DNA of 29,774 nt from UMGS1696 sp964621165 (GTDB lineage Bacteria > Bacillota > Clostridia > Oscillospirales > CAG-272), in NCBI GenBank assembly GCA_964621165.1, contig CAZULC010000020.1, positions 1-29,774 of the forward strand, in the 5' to 3' direction. The translations under genes were made by a program, and so were the position numbers. Every line of letters begins with the position of its first letter. Positions within the stretch are counted from its first letter, which is position 1. Below the pieces are notes generated by a model. It worked only from the letters and a program-made list of their open reading frames with translations, had not been told where the DNA came from and ran no database searches. This document shows, in pieces, positions 6,281 to 15,475 of the stretch.

Positions 6281-8131
6281 ATGGCAAAGATCATTGGTAT
6301 AGATTTAGGTACGACAAACTCATGCGTCGCTGTATTTGAAGGCGGTGAGCCTGTTGTTATTCCCAATCCCGAAGGCGCGAGAACAACTCCTTCGGTTGTG
6401 GCGTTCACAAAGACTGGTGAAAGACTTGTAGGTCAGGTTGCAAAGCGTCAGGCTATCACAAACCCTGAGAGAACAGTTTCCTCCATCAAGCGTCACATGG
6501 GTTCCGACTACAAAGTAACTATCGACAACAAGAGATTCAGCCCTCAGGAGATTTCCGCAATGGTTCTCCAGAAGCTGAAGTCCGACGCTGAAGCATATCT
6601 GGGTGGAACTGTATCTCAGGCAGTAATCACGGTTCCCGCATACTTCTCCGACGCTCAGAGACAGGCTACAAAGGACGCGGGCAAAATCGCGGGACTCGAG
6701 GTTCTCCGTATCATCAACGAGCCTACAGCGGCAGCTCTCGCATACGGCGTTGACAAGGAATCAAAAGAGCAGAAGATCATGATATTCGACTTGGGCGGCG
6801 GTACATTCGACGTATCCATCCTCGAAATTTCCGACGGCGTGTTTGAGGTTCTCGCTACAAACGGTGACACAAAGCTTGGCGGCGACGACTTCGACAACCG
6901 TGTAATAGACTGGATTGCTGAGGAATTCATGAAGGAAAACTCCGGCATTGACCTGAGAAAAGACAAAATGGCTCTCCAGAGACTCAAGGAAGCCGCAGAA
7001 AAGGCTAAAATCGAGCTGTCCGGCGTGGCATCCTCCAACATCAACCTCCCCTTCATCACAGCTGACGCGACAGGACCGAAGCACTTCGACGCAACCCTCA
7101 CCAGAGCAAAGTTCAACGAGCTGACAGCCGACCTTGTAGCACGCACAATGACTCCTACCAGAAAGGCTCTCGCGGACGCAGGACTCTCCGTTTCCCAGAT
7201 TGACAAGGTTCTCCTCGTCGGCGGCTCCACAAGAATCCCCGCAGTACAGGACGCAGTAAAGGACTTCATTGGCAAAGACCCCTTCAAGGGAATCAACCCT
7301 GACGAATGCGTTGCAGTAGGTGCTGCAATCCAGGCAGGAGTTCTCGGCGGTGACGTTAAGGATTTGCTCCTTCTCGACGTAACACCTCTGTCACTGGGTA
7401 TCGAGACTCTCGGCGGCGTGTTCAACAGAATCATCGACAGAAACACCACCATCCCGGTAAAGAAGAGCCAGGTTTACTCCACAGCCGCAGACGGTCAGAC
7501 CTCCGTTGAAATTCACGTACTTCAGGGCGAGCGCGACATGGCATCCGGCAACACCACACTCGGCAGATTCATCCTCGACGGCATCACACCCGCACCTAGA
7601 GGAGTTCCGCAGATTGAAGTCACCTTCGACATCGACGCAAACGGCATTGTAAACGTATCCGCAACCGACAAGGGAACCGGCAAGGAACAGCACATCACCA
7701 TCACATCCTCCACCAACATGTCAAAGGAGGACATCGACCGCGCCGTTCATGAGGCTGAGAGATACGCGGAAGAGGACAAGAAGAAGAAGGAAGCCGTTGA
7801 AGTCAAGAACAGAGCCGAGCAGATGATTTACCAGAGCGAAAAGAGCCTCTCCGACATGGGCGACAAGGTAACTGAGGACGACAAAGCTCCCGTAAGAGCC
7901 GCAATCGAAAAGCTCAAGGAGACTATCAAGAGCGACAACATGGACTCCATCAAGACTGACACTGACGCTCTCGAGAAGGCATTCTACCCCATTGCCGAGA
8001 AGATGTACGCTCAGCAGCAGGGCCAGCAGGGCGGCGCAGGCTTCAACCCCAATCAGGGCGGCAACGACGGCGGCAGCGGCAACGGCAACACCTACTATAG
8101 CTCCGACTTCGAAGACAAGTCAAACCAGTAA
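6281..8131 (+). CDS. dnaK: Chaperone protein DnaK (Hsp70)
   Basis: 616 aa. ATP-driven chaperone that binds exposed hydrophobic segments with DnaJ and GrpE. The phosphate-1 motif IGIDLGTTNSCVAV is at 5-18, followed by INEPTAAALAYG, IFDLGGGTFDVSIL and LVGGSTRIPAVQ. The substrate-binding domain begins after the linker DLLLLDVTPLSLGIETLGG. The alpha lid ends in a Gln/Gly/Asn-rich disordered tail closing with EDKSNQ. AGGAGG (6269-6274) is seven bases before the ATG. Length is typical for Gram-positive DnaK. Confidence 0.98.
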   Translation: MAKIIGIDLGTTNSCVAVFEGGEPVVIPNPEGARTTPSVVAFTKTGERLVGQVAKRQAITNPERTVSSIKRHMGSDYKVTIDNKRFSPQEISAMVLQKLKSDAEAYLGGTVSQAVITVPAYFSDAQRQATKDAGKIAGLEVLRIINEPTAAALAYGVDKESKEQKIMIFDLGGGTFDVSILEISDGVFEVLATNGDTKLGGDDFDNRVIDWIAEEFMKENSGIDLRKDKMALQRLKEAAEKAKIELSGVASSNINLPFITADATGPKHFDATLTRAKFNELTADLVARTMTPTRKALADAGLSVSQIDKVLLVGGSTRIPAVQDAVKDFIGKDPFKGINPDECVAVGAAIQAGVLGGDVKDLLLLDVTPLSLGIETLGGVFNRIIDRNTTIPVKKSQVYSTAADGQTSVEIHVLQGERDMASGNTTLGRFILDGITPAPRGVPQIEVTFDIDANGIVNVSATDKGTGKEQHITITSSTNMSKEDIDRAVHEAERYAEEDKKKKEAVEVKNRAEQMIYQSEKSLSDMGDKVTEDDKAPVRAAIEKLKETIKSDNMDSIKTDTDALEKAFYPIAEKMYAQQQGQQGGAGFNPNQGGNDGGSGNGNTYYSSDFEDKSNQ

Positions 8132-8454
8132 GATATTGAGATACGATAATTTGTTGGTAAAAATAACAAATAAATAAGCATTCACGCAGGGTGGGGAATA
8201 CAAAACTCCACCCTATACGTGGTGAAACGGCATGAAATATATCGTTTGCTTAATATTTAAGTGAGCTGATTTCATGACAAAGAATTCCTTGATGAAATGG
8301 TTGAACCTTTTCGCGGACCCCCAACTATTTTTAATTGTCCTTCGGACAACCGGAATTCTTTCAAAGTTTTACCTAAAACTATATAACGTTTAGTCTGAAA
8401 TTGGAACAATGGAGTAAAAAAATCAGCTTTTCCAACAGGCGGAGGATTTGATAC
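8132..8454 (+). other. Structured 323-nt gap between dnaK and dnaJ
   Basis: No convincing gene. A strong hairpin at 8188-8214 (AGGGTGGGG / CTCCACCCT, nine-base loop, one G-U pair) has no U-tract, so it is probably not an efficient terminator. Further on TTGTCC-TTC-GGACAA (8336-8350) forms a second hairpin, enclosed by the inverted repeat AAGAATTCC (8281-8289) / GGAATTCTT (8352-8360). No good sigma-A promoter was found. These could be mRNA processing or stability elements that set different DnaK and DnaJ levels. Confidence 0.6.
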
Positions 8455-9591
8455 ATGGCTGAAAAAAGAGATTACTATGAGGTTCTCGGCGTAGACAAAA
8501 GCGCGGACGAGGCAACCATAAAAAAAGCATACAGAACCCTTGCGAAAAAATACCATCCCGACATGAATCCCGGCGACAAGGAAGCGGAGGCTAAGTTCAA
8601 GGAAGTCAACGAAGCCTACGACATCCTCTCCGACCCGGACAAAAAGGCAAAATACGACCAGTACGGCCACGCAGCTTTCGACCCGGCTTCCGGAATGGGC
8701 GGCGGATTCGGCTACGGCGACTTCGGCGGATTCGACATCAACGACATTTTCTCCAGCTTCTTCGGCGGTTCGTTCACAGGGGGAAGCAGCCGCAGAAACG
8801 GTCCCGTGCGAGGCGACGACATCAACGTACGACTCACGATTGACTTCGAAGAGGCGGTGTTCGGCTGCAAGAAGGAAATCCAGTACAACAAAATCCAGAA
8901 GTGCGCGGACTGCTCGGGAACCGGTGCAGCAAAGGGAACGTCCCCCAAGACATGCCCAAGCTGCAAGGGTACTGGTCAGGTGAGGGTCCAGCAGAGGACG
9001 GCGTTCGGCATAATGCAGACCCAGAAAGTCTGCGACGCCTGCCGTGGAACGGGTAAAATCATCGAGTCCAAGTGTCCGGGCTGCAAGGGAACGGGATTTG
9101 TTCGCATGCCGAAGAAGCTGGAAGTTACCATTCCCGCAGGCATTGACGACGGACAGCAGCTGGCGCTCAAGTATCAGGGAAGCGACGGCATGAACGGCGG
9201 AACAGCGGGCAACCTGAACATCATCATCAGCGTACGTCCCCATCCGTTATTCGAGCGTGACGGCGACGACATATACTGCGAGGTTCCGATAACATACGCC
9301 GAAGCAACTCTGGGCGCGGAGATCGAAATTCCCACCCTCGAAGGCTCCATGAAGTACACGATTCCCGAAGGAACCCAGCCCGGAACGGTGTTCACAATAC
9401 GCGGCAAGGGAGTCAAGCGGGTCAACGCCAACATACGGGGAAATCTCTACATTACGGTAGTGGTTGAAGTCCCAAAGAATCTGAACAGTGAGCAGAAGGA
9501 GCTTTTGCAGAAATTCGCGGCATCCTGCGGTGAGAGCAACTACTCCAAGCAAACAGGGTTTTTCAAGCGGCTGTTCAAGAAGGACAATTAA
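8455..9591 (+). CDS. dnaJ: Chaperone protein DnaJ (Hsp40)
   Basis: 378 aa. Cochaperone that delivers substrates to DnaK and stimulates its ATPase. The J domain carries HPD at 34-36, then a Gly/Phe-rich region (about 77-110). Four zinc repeats follow, C150-x2-C153, C167-x2-C170, C193-x2-C196 and C207-x2-C210, each followed by GTG, so this is a complete type I DnaJ. The C-terminal substrate-binding domains continue to a basic end. GGAGG (8441-8445) precedes the ATG. A terminator follows. Confidence 0.98.
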   Translation: MAEKRDYYEVLGVDKSADEATIKKAYRTLAKKYHPDMNPGDKEAEAKFKEVNEAYDILSDPDKKAKYDQYGHAAFDPASGMGGGFGYGDFGGFDINDIFSSFFGGSFTGGSSRRNGPVRGDDINVRLTIDFEEAVFGCKKEIQYNKIQKCADCSGTGAAKGTSPKTCPSCKGTGQVRVQQRTAFGIMQTQKVCDACRGTGKIIESKCPGCKGTGFVRMPKKLEVTIPAGIDDGQQLALKYQGSDGMNGGTAGNLNIIISVRPHPLFERDGDDIYCEVPITYAEATLGAEIEIPTLEGSMKYTIPEGTQPGTVFTIRGKGVKRVNANIRGNLYITVVVEVPKNLNSEQKELLQKFAASCGESNYSKQTGFFKRLFKKDN

Positions 9592-9611
9592 GTAAACGCT
9601 GATTTAATGTT

Positions 9612-9660
9612 AAAGTCGCCTAAAATTGCCATATATTCGAGCATTTTCGGCGATTTTTTC
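9612..9660 (+). terminator. Terminator after dnaJ
   Basis: AAAGTCGCC (9612-9620) pairs with GGCGATTTT, extended inside by AAAATTGC/GCATTTT, and the stem runs into TTTTTT. It separates dnaJ from prmA, which therefore either has its own weak promoter or is read through. Confidence 0.75.
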
Positions 9661-9759
9661 GAGTTATTCAGCTTTAACTTAAGCGGGATTAAGCTACCGG
9701 AACCCATTCCGCAAATATGGTTTGGTATAGATAAAGCATGAATAAAAAACGAGGTTATT

Positions 9760-10695
9760 ATGGACGACAACAAAAGCTGGGTTCAGATAAAGGTAAGCTG
9801 TGACTCAAAGAATACGGAACTGGTGTCAAGTGTAATGTCAATGGTTGACAACGGTCTTATGATAGAGGACTATTCCGACGTAGACGACCTTTTGAACGGC
9901 GTGTATGGCGAGGTCATTGACGAAAAGCTCCTTGAAGCCGACCGCACGAAGTCTTCAGTGTCCGTGTTCATCTCAACGGAAAGAGCGCCGGGCGAGAGCG
10001 AGATGTTCATCAAAGAGAGACTTGACGGCGCGAGAATTGAGTACAAAATAGAGCACGTCGGCGTGAAGGAGGAGGATTGGGCGAACACATGGAAGAAGTA
10101 CTACAAGCCCATCAAAACCGGACGGCGGCTGGTGATAGTTCCCGTTTGGGAAAAGTACGACCGGGCTGAGGACGAGGTTATAGTCCTCATGGATCCCGGA
10201 ATGGCGTTCGGCACGGGAACCCACGAAACCACGCGTCTCTGCGCCGGATTTGTTGAGGAATACGTGAAGGACGGCTCCACTGTGCTTGACGTTGGATGCG
10301 GCTCGGGAATTCTCGCTATCTCCGCTTCAAAGTTAGGTGCGAAATCCTGCTTCGCCTGCGACCTCGACCCGGTAGCGGTGAGGGTTGCGCGGGAGAACAC
10401 AGCTCTGAACGGCACGTCAAACGTGAAATGCGAAAGGTCGGACCTCTTGAAGCAGGTTGAGAAAATCGAAGGCGGGTACGATATCGTTGTGGCGAACATT
10501 GTAGCCGACGTGATAATTCGCCTCTCTCCCGACGTGTCAGATTATCTCGCACCGGACGGCGTGTTCATTGTATCCGGAATCATTGCCGAGCGCGCTGAGG
10601 AGGTCATCTCGGTGCTTGACAGAGAGGGCTACGCTGTGGAGCGGGAGAAGTACGAAAACGGATGGTACGCCGCCGCTCTGCGAAGAAAAAGATGA
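9760..10695 (+). CDS. prmA: Ribosomal protein L11 methyltransferase PrmA
   Basis: 311 aa cytosolic SAM-dependent methyltransferase acting on ribosomal protein L11. The family signature DPGMAFGTGTHETTRLC is at 145-161, the SAM motif VLDVGCGSGILAI at 175-187, and NIVAD, the catalytic NxxxD-type motif, at about 246-250. The N-terminal L11-recognition domain is present and the length is normal. GAGG (9751-9754) is five bases before the ATG. PrmA commonly follows dnaJ in Bacillota, which supports the call. Confidence 0.95.
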   Translation: MDDNKSWVQIKVSCDSKNTELVSSVMSMVDNGLMIEDYSDVDDLLNGVYGEVIDEKLLEADRTKSSVSVFISTERAPGESEMFIKERLDGARIEYKIEHVGVKEEDWANTWKKYYKPIKTGRRLVIVPVWEKYDRAEDEVIVLMDPGMAFGTGTHETTRLCAGFVEEYVKDGSTVLDVGCGSGILAISASKLGAKSCFACDLDPVAVRVARENTALNGTSNVKCERSDLLKQVEKIEGGYDIVVANIVADVIIRLSPDVSDYLAPDGVFIVSGIIAERAEEVISVLDREGYAVEREKYENGWYAAALRRKR

Positions 10696-10739
10696 TGTTG
10701 AGCGAGAGCAAAAAGAGACAATTATACTATAATTACCGC

Positions 10740-10769
10740 TTGACTTGAAGGGACGTTTTGTGATATAAT
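10740..10769 (+). promoter_or_regulatory. Promoter upstream of the tilS-hpt-ftsH cluster
   Basis: TTGACT (10740-10745), an 18-base spacer, and TATAAT (10764-10769) with the extended -10 TG at 10761-10762. Confidence 0.8.
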
Positions 10770-10803
10770 AACATGAAAACCGAATTCATAGAGAGCGATA
10801 ATA

Positions 10804-11055
10804 ATGATAAAACAAAAGTCAAAGAACAGTATGTGCGCCTTTATCTGCGACTTGTCCAGACTTGTGCCGGTGACAATTATCGCTGTGAGCCTGTACATAC
10901 TGAATTTTGTAAACATAATGTCAACTGACCCCGACTTTTTCCTGAGAGCCTACGCAAGCGTACCGGAGATGATGGAGTGCGTCCTCGCTGGCGTTCTCGT
11001 CTACGCGGCGTTTGTGCTGATAATGCTGAAGCTCGAGAAAAACGGCGGGTACTGA
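10804..11055 (+). CDS. Small two-helix membrane protein, unknown function
   Basis: 83 aa. Two hydrophobic segments, about 20-38 and 58-76, are joined by an acidic loop (STDPDFFLRAYASVPEMME) and end in a short basic tail, so it is a likely inner-membrane hairpin protein. The ribosome binding site is weak (AGAGAGCG before ATAATAATG). It lies under a clear promoter, 159 bases before tilS and likely in its transcript. I do not recognise the family. The fully open frame and promoter placement argue that it is real. Confidence 0.6.
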   Translation: MIKQKSKNSMCAFICDLSRLVPVTIIAVSLYILNFVNIMSTDPDFFLRAYASVPEMMECVLAGVLVYAAFVLIMLKLEKNGGY

Positions 11056-11214
11056 CGTAAGCGATGGCTAGCGATGTCTTACGAACGAATACGAACGCTG
11101 CCAAAGATAAAGCAAAAGATAAAGATAGAGATAATATAAAGCAGACTCGCCCCCCGCTCAATATATCGATGGACATCAATCGAAGCCAATGAGAATGCAA
11201 ATGAGAATGAGAGT
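11056..11214 (+). other. Low-complexity tilS leader
   Basis: No gene. A hairpin CGTAAG/CTTACG (11056-11061 / 11078-11083) immediately follows the small membrane protein, with GCGATG twice in its loop. Purine-rich near-repeats of AAAGATAAAG and AATGAGAATG continue up to the tilS start. No U-tract follows the hairpin, so it is not an obvious terminator. The ribosome binding site of tilS appears weak and is embedded in the repeats. Confidence 0.5.
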
Positions 11215-12645
11215 ATGAAAAAGCACTTCGACAGCCCCGTCGTCACGGGATTTAATTCCGCCTTGAAAAAGTACGCCTTCGACAGCCTGATGAAGTCCTC
11301 CGGCACGGTAATCGCCGCGTATTCCGGTGGAGCTGACTCGTCGTGTCTTCTGCATCTGCTTCACGCCTACTGCACCGAAAACGGAATCACGCTGGCGGCG
11401 GCTCACGTCAACCACATGATTCGGGGAGAGGACGCCGATTCGGACGAAAACTTCTGCCGTGACGAATGCGCGAGGCTTGGAATCCCGCTGTACGTGAAAA
11501 AAGCTGACGTTCCGGCTCTCTCACGCAAGTCCGGCATGGGAATCGAGGAAGCGGCGCGGGTGGTGCGGTATGAATTCTTCCGTGAGCTGTCACAGAAGCA
11601 CGGCGCGGTCATAGCAACGGCACACAACGCCGACGACAACTGCGAAACATTGCTCTTCAACATACTTCGCGGAAGCGGACTGCGTGGGCTTGGCGGAATC
11701 TCACCTGTGCGGGATGGCGTTTACATTCGGCCGCTTATAGAGGTGAGCGGGGAGGAAATCCGCGCGTTCTGCTCTTCAAACGGGATAAAATATGTCTACG
11801 ACAAAACAAACTCCGACACCGACTACACCCGCAACAAAATACGCCGCGAGGTCATGCCGATTCTGCGCGAGATTGTGCCAAATCCCGAAAAATCCGTGAC
11901 GAAGTTGACCGAAATGGCACGTCGTGACGAGAGCTTTATCAGCGGGTATGCTCGGGAACAGCTCAGGGGGCGCGACAGGCTCACGAGAGACGAGTTTAAC
12001 ACAATACACGACGCCATACTGTCCCGCATGCTTATTATGCTCTATGAGAATCTGACGGGCGTTTCGGCGATTGAGGAAAAACACATATCGAAAGTCATAC
12101 GTCTGGCGAGGGAGAAGCAGGGCGAGAGTACCCTTTCCATTCCCGGCGGAACCACGGCGAAAATCACAAGGGATTGCGTTTATTTTGTAAAAAACCGGGA
12201 TGAAAGCGGATATAATAAAACCACAGGCGAGGTCGTTTTCCGCTATCCTGACGACGGAGACGTATTCGACAACGGACTGTACAGGGTGGAGTTTTCACAA
12301 AATAAACACAACTTTCACCAATTCAACGACAATATAGATGAAAATATTTACAAATTATCTATATTGAGGACTTTCTGTTTTGATAAAATAAAGGACGTAC
12401 TTGAAGTCAGGTATCGCAGAGAGGGAGACGCGTATGTTTTCGGCGGCATGAGGCGGAAGATAAAAAAGCTGTTTATCGACCGAAAATTGTCCGCTGAGGA
12501 AAAAAGCTTGACCCCCATAATCTGCGACAGGGAAGGAATTCTTCTGGTTCCGCCCTATCCGCTCCGTGATGGAGTTTCAGTGAATGACTGCGTCGGTTCG
12601 ACAGACGGAGAGCAGAATCTGACAATAATAATACGAAAAAAATAA
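11215..12645 (+). CDS. tilS: tRNA(Ile)-lysidine synthase TilS
   Basis: 476 aa. Uses ATP and lysine to convert C34 of the CAU-anticodon tRNA-Ile to lysidine so that it reads AUA codons. The PP-loop motif SGGADSS is at 37-43, with HVNHMIRGEDADSDE and ATAHNADDNCETLLFNILRG typical of TilS. The C-terminal region, with EVRYRREGD and KKLFIDRKLSAEEK, is the TilS C-terminal domain. The tilS-hpt-ftsH order matches Bacillus and relatives. The start lacks a strong Shine-Dalgarno, but the protein begins where homologs do. Confidence 0.95.
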   Translation: MKKHFDSPVVTGFNSALKKYAFDSLMKSSGTVIAAYSGGADSSCLLHLLHAYCTENGITLAAAHVNHMIRGEDADSDENFCRDECARLGIPLYVKKADVPALSRKSGMGIEEAARVVRYEFFRELSQKHGAVIATAHNADDNCETLLFNILRGSGLRGLGGISPVRDGVYIRPLIEVSGEEIRAFCSSNGIKYVYDKTNSDTDYTRNKIRREVMPILREIVPNPEKSVTKLTEMARRDESFISGYAREQLRGRDRLTRDEFNTIHDAILSRMLIMLYENLTGVSAIEEKHISKVIRLAREKQGESTLSIPGGTTAKITRDCVYFVKNRDESGYNKTTGEVVFRYPDDGDVFDNGLYRVEFSQNKHNFHQFNDNIDENIYKLSILRTFCFDKIKDVLEVRYRREGDAYVFGGMRRKIKKLFIDRKLSAEEKSLTPIICDREGILLVPPYPLRDGVSVNDCVGSTDGEQNLTIIIRKK

Positions 12646-12668
12646 AATTCTGACAAGCGAGGTGCGGC

Positions 12669-13235
12669 ATGGCGTATTCATCGGTTCTCGAAAAGGATAT
12701 CGAGAGAGTGATTGTGTCTCCTGAGGAGATTGACAGCATTACCACAAAAATCGCCGGACAAATTGATTCGGACTACAGTAATTCAAAGAGGCTTCTGCTT
12801 CTTGGAATTCTGAAGGGAAGCGTTGTTTTCATGGGGGACTTGATGAAAAAAATATCACTCCCGGTGGAAATTGATTTCATGAAGGTGTCTTCCTACGGCG
12901 GCGGAACGTCGTCAAGCGGCAGAATCAACATAATCCTCGATTTACACAGAAAAGACCTGTCCGAGTGCGATATTGTCATAATCGAGGACATAATCGACAG
13001 CGGCAGAACCTTATCCTACCTTATGGATTACCTTAAAATAGGCGGTGCAAAGTCGGTGAAGACCTGTACAATGCTCGACAAGCCCTCACGCCGTCAGGTG
13101 GACTTCACTCCGGACTACAGAGGGGTTGAGATTCCCGACGAGTTTGTGGTGGGCTACGGCATGGACTACGACGAGCAGTACCGCGCGCTCCCCTATATAG
13201 GCGTTCTCAAGCCCGAAGTTTACGGGAATAAATAA
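12669..13235 (+). CDS. hpt: Hypoxanthine phosphoribosyltransferase
   Basis: 188 aa. Purine salvage enzyme converting hypoxanthine or guanine and PRPP to IMP or GMP. The PRPP-binding loop VIIEDIIDSGRTL is at about 103-115, the GILKGS loop at 46-51, and VGYGMDYDEQYRALPYIGVL near the C-terminus. AGGTG (12660-12664) precedes the ATG. It is 23 bases after tilS and 48 before ftsH, hence an operon. The length is typical. Confidence 0.95.
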   Translation: MAYSSVLEKDIERVIVSPEEIDSITTKIAGQIDSDYSNSKRLLLLGILKGSVVFMGDLMKKISLPVEIDFMKVSSYGGGTSSSGRINIILDLHRKDLSECDIVIIEDIIDSGRTLSYLMDYLKIGGAKSVKTCTMLDKPSRRQVDFTPDYRGVEIPDEFVVGYGMDYDEQYRALPYIGVLKPEVYGNK

Positions 13236-13283
13236 GTTGGTTTTTAATTATCATATACACAAAATCATAACAGGAGGAGATTA

Positions 13284-15365
13284 ATGAAGAACGGTTTAAA
13301 AATAGCCATATTCTACATTGTTCTCATTGGCATTATTATGATAGCCACTGCGTCACTCTGGAACTCAATTCCTCAGGAAAGCATCGTTTACAGCGACGTG
13401 GTTGACTATTTCAATAACGAACAGGTAAAAGAGTTTGAAGTCGATGAAGACAATAATCTTACGATGATAGTCAGGGCTACATTGTCTGACGGAACCGAAA
13501 CTGAGGCATACGTAACCTATCAGCTGAGAAGTCTCGACCTATTCATAGAAGACCTCGGTGACCTCATTGAGGAACAGCATAATGCTGGAATCATCTCAGC
13601 ATACGATTATCCGCCGCCATATAGCATTCCATGGTGGGTGTCCCTGATCCCCTACGTAATAGTGATAATCCTCCTTATAGCAATGTGGATGTTCGTCATG
13701 AATCAGGCGACAGGCGGAAAAGGTTCGAAAATCAACTCTGTCGGACGTGCGAAGGCTAAGCTGGTCACTGCAGACAAGGCTAAGGTTTACTTTAAGGACG
13801 TAGCCGGAGTGGATGAGGAAAAAGCAGAACTTGAGGAAATCGTAGAATTTTTGCGCAATCCTGACTACTTTACCAAGCTGGGAGCGAAAATCCCACATGG
13901 TGTACTCCTCGTTGGACCTCCCGGAACAGGTAAAACCTTAATCGCCAAAGCTGTAGCGGGAGAAGCGGGAGTGCCGTTCTATTCAATCTCCGGTTCCGAC
14001 TTCGTTGAGATGTACGTAGGCGTTGGCGCTTCAAGAGTCCGTGACCTTTTCGACACCGCGAAGAAGAACCCCGCCGCAATCATATTCATCGACGAAATCG
14101 ACGCGGTAGGACGTCACAGAGGCGCAGGTCTTGGCGGCGGACATGACGAAAGAGAGCAGACTTTGAACCAGATTCTCGTTGAAATGGACGGATTCGGCTC
14201 AAGCGAGGGCGTTATCGTCATGGCGGCTACAAACCGTCCCGACATTCTCGACCCTGCACTTCTCAGACCCGGACGTTTCGACAGACAGATTACAATGAAC
14301 GCCCCCGACGTAAAGGGAAGAGAGGATATTCTCAAGGTTCACTCGAAAAACAAGCCCTTTGAAGCCGACGTGGACCTCTCCGTTATCGCGAAAACCACTG
14401 TAGGCTTTACGGGTGCTGAGCTTGCGAACCTCTTAAACGAAGCCGCGCTTCTGGCCGCACGAAAGGGCAAGCATCTCATTGGCATGACGGACCTTGAGGA
14501 AGCCATGATTAAGGTTATAGTTGGTCCGGCAAAGAGGTCGAGAGTCATAAGTGAAGCCGAAAAGAAGCTCACCGCGTACCACGAGGCAGGTCACGCAATC
14601 ACCACATGGGTGCGCCAGCCCGACGACCCGGTTCACCAGATTTCAATCATCCCCAGCGGCAGAGCGGGCGGATATACGCTGTCCTTACCGAAGGAGGATA
14701 AGTCCTACATGTCTCGCGGAATGATGGAGGATGAGCTTGTAACCCTTCTCGGCGGACGTGCGTCGGAGGACATAATTCTCGGCGATATTTCTACCGGAGC
14801 GTCAAACGATATCCAAAGAGCCTCGTCAATAGCCCGCGACATGGTTACAAAATACGGCATGTCCGACAAGCTGGGTCCCATTCTCTACGGCTCGGAGTCA
14901 TCAAGTGATGAAATATTCCTCGGACGTGACTTTAACCAGACCAAGAACTATTCAGAAGAGACTGCTTCAGTCATCGACGCGGAAGTCAAGGCCATCATCA
15001 GCCGGGCATACACCGACGCAAAGCAGATTCTCCGTGACAACATGGACCGGCTTCACTTTGTTGCGGCTTATCTAATGAAAAACGAAATCATGGAGGAGGA
15101 GCAGTTTATCCGCGCAATGAAGGAACCCGACGTGACAATCGAGGAACTGGAGGCAATGGTTGCGGAAAAGCGCCGCCGTTCCAAAGAGGAAAACGAAGCC
15201 CACGCACGTCATCTCGCCGAGCTGGAAAAGCAGCGTGAGGAAGAAAGAGCGCGCAATGAGTCCCGTGAAAAGAAGGATAAGCATCAGGACGAACGCTTTG
15301 AGCCGTACACCGACATCCCCAGCGACAATTCAGATGACAAAAACAGCGGCGACAGCGACAAATAA
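13284..15365 (+). CDS. ftsH: ATP-dependent zinc metalloprotease FtsH
   Basis: 693 aa membrane-bound AAA+ protease for membrane-protein quality control. Transmembrane helix 1 is at about 5-24 and helix 2 at about 118-140, with a short external domain between. Walker A GPPGTGKT is at 211-218, Walker B IIFIDEID at 266-273, the second region of homology ATNRPDILDPALLRPGRFDR at 315-334, and the zinc site HEAGH at 433-437. The final ~60 residues are a charged disordered tail rich in Glu, Lys and Asp. AGGAGG (13272-13277) precedes the ATG. It is the last gene of the cluster and has a terminator. Confidence 0.98.
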   Translation: MKNGLKIAIFYIVLIGIIMIATASLWNSIPQESIVYSDVVDYFNNEQVKEFEVDEDNNLTMIVRATLSDGTETEAYVTYQLRSLDLFIEDLGDLIEEQHNAGIISAYDYPPPYSIPWWVSLIPYVIVIILLIAMWMFVMNQATGGKGSKINSVGRAKAKLVTADKAKVYFKDVAGVDEEKAELEEIVEFLRNPDYFTKLGAKIPHGVLLVGPPGTGKTLIAKAVAGEAGVPFYSISGSDFVEMYVGVGASRVRDLFDTAKKNPAAIIFIDEIDAVGRHRGAGLGGGHDEREQTLNQILVEMDGFGSSEGVIVMAATNRPDILDPALLRPGRFDRQITMNAPDVKGREDILKVHSKNKPFEADVDLSVIAKTTVGFTGAELANLLNEAALLAARKGKHLIGMTDLEEAMIKVIVGPAKRSRVISEAEKKLTAYHEAGHAITTWVRQPDDPVHQISIIPSGRAGGYTLSLPKEDKSYMSRGMMEDELVTLLGGRASEDIILGDISTGASNDIQRASSIARDMVTKYGMSDKLGPILYGSESSSDEIFLGRDFNQTKNYSEETASVIDAEVKAIISRAYTDAKQILRDNMDRLHFVAAYLMKNEIMEEEQFIRAMKEPDVTIEELEAMVAEKRRRSKEENEAHARHLAELEKQREEERARNESREKKDKHQDERFEPYTDIPSDNSDDKNSGDSDK

Positions 15366-15371
15366 AGAAAT

Positions 15372-15405
15372 ACCGGCGTCAGATTATCTCAGGCGTCGGT
15401 TTTTT
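15372..15405 (+). terminator. Terminator after ftsH
   Basis: ACCGGCGTC (15372-15380) pairs with GGCGTCGGT (15392-15400), including G-U pairs, followed by five more T residues. Confidence 0.85.
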
Positions 15406-15416
15406 ATGAGTTCCTG

Positions 15417-15445
15417 TTGAAAATGCGTGCGATTCATGATAAAAT
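15417..15445 (+). promoter_or_regulatory. Promoter of the comFC-like gene
   Basis: TTGAAA (15417-15422) and TAAAAT (15440-15445) are 17 bases apart, with an extended -10 TG at 15437-15438. Confidence 0.75.
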
Positions 15446-15475
15446 ATACATAATAATCATATAAGGAGCACCGGC

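Noticed and set aside
8274..8393. A 39-codon plus-strand frame in the dnaK-dnaJ gap.
   Set aside because: Weak ribosome binding site, AT-rich codon use unlike the neighbours, and overlap with the hairpins; more likely untranslated RNA.
8272..9243. A 323-codon minus-strand open frame opposite dnaJ.
   Set aside because: It is antisense to a fully conserved dnaJ. Its composition is a by-product of dnaJ codon use and it has no ribosome binding site.
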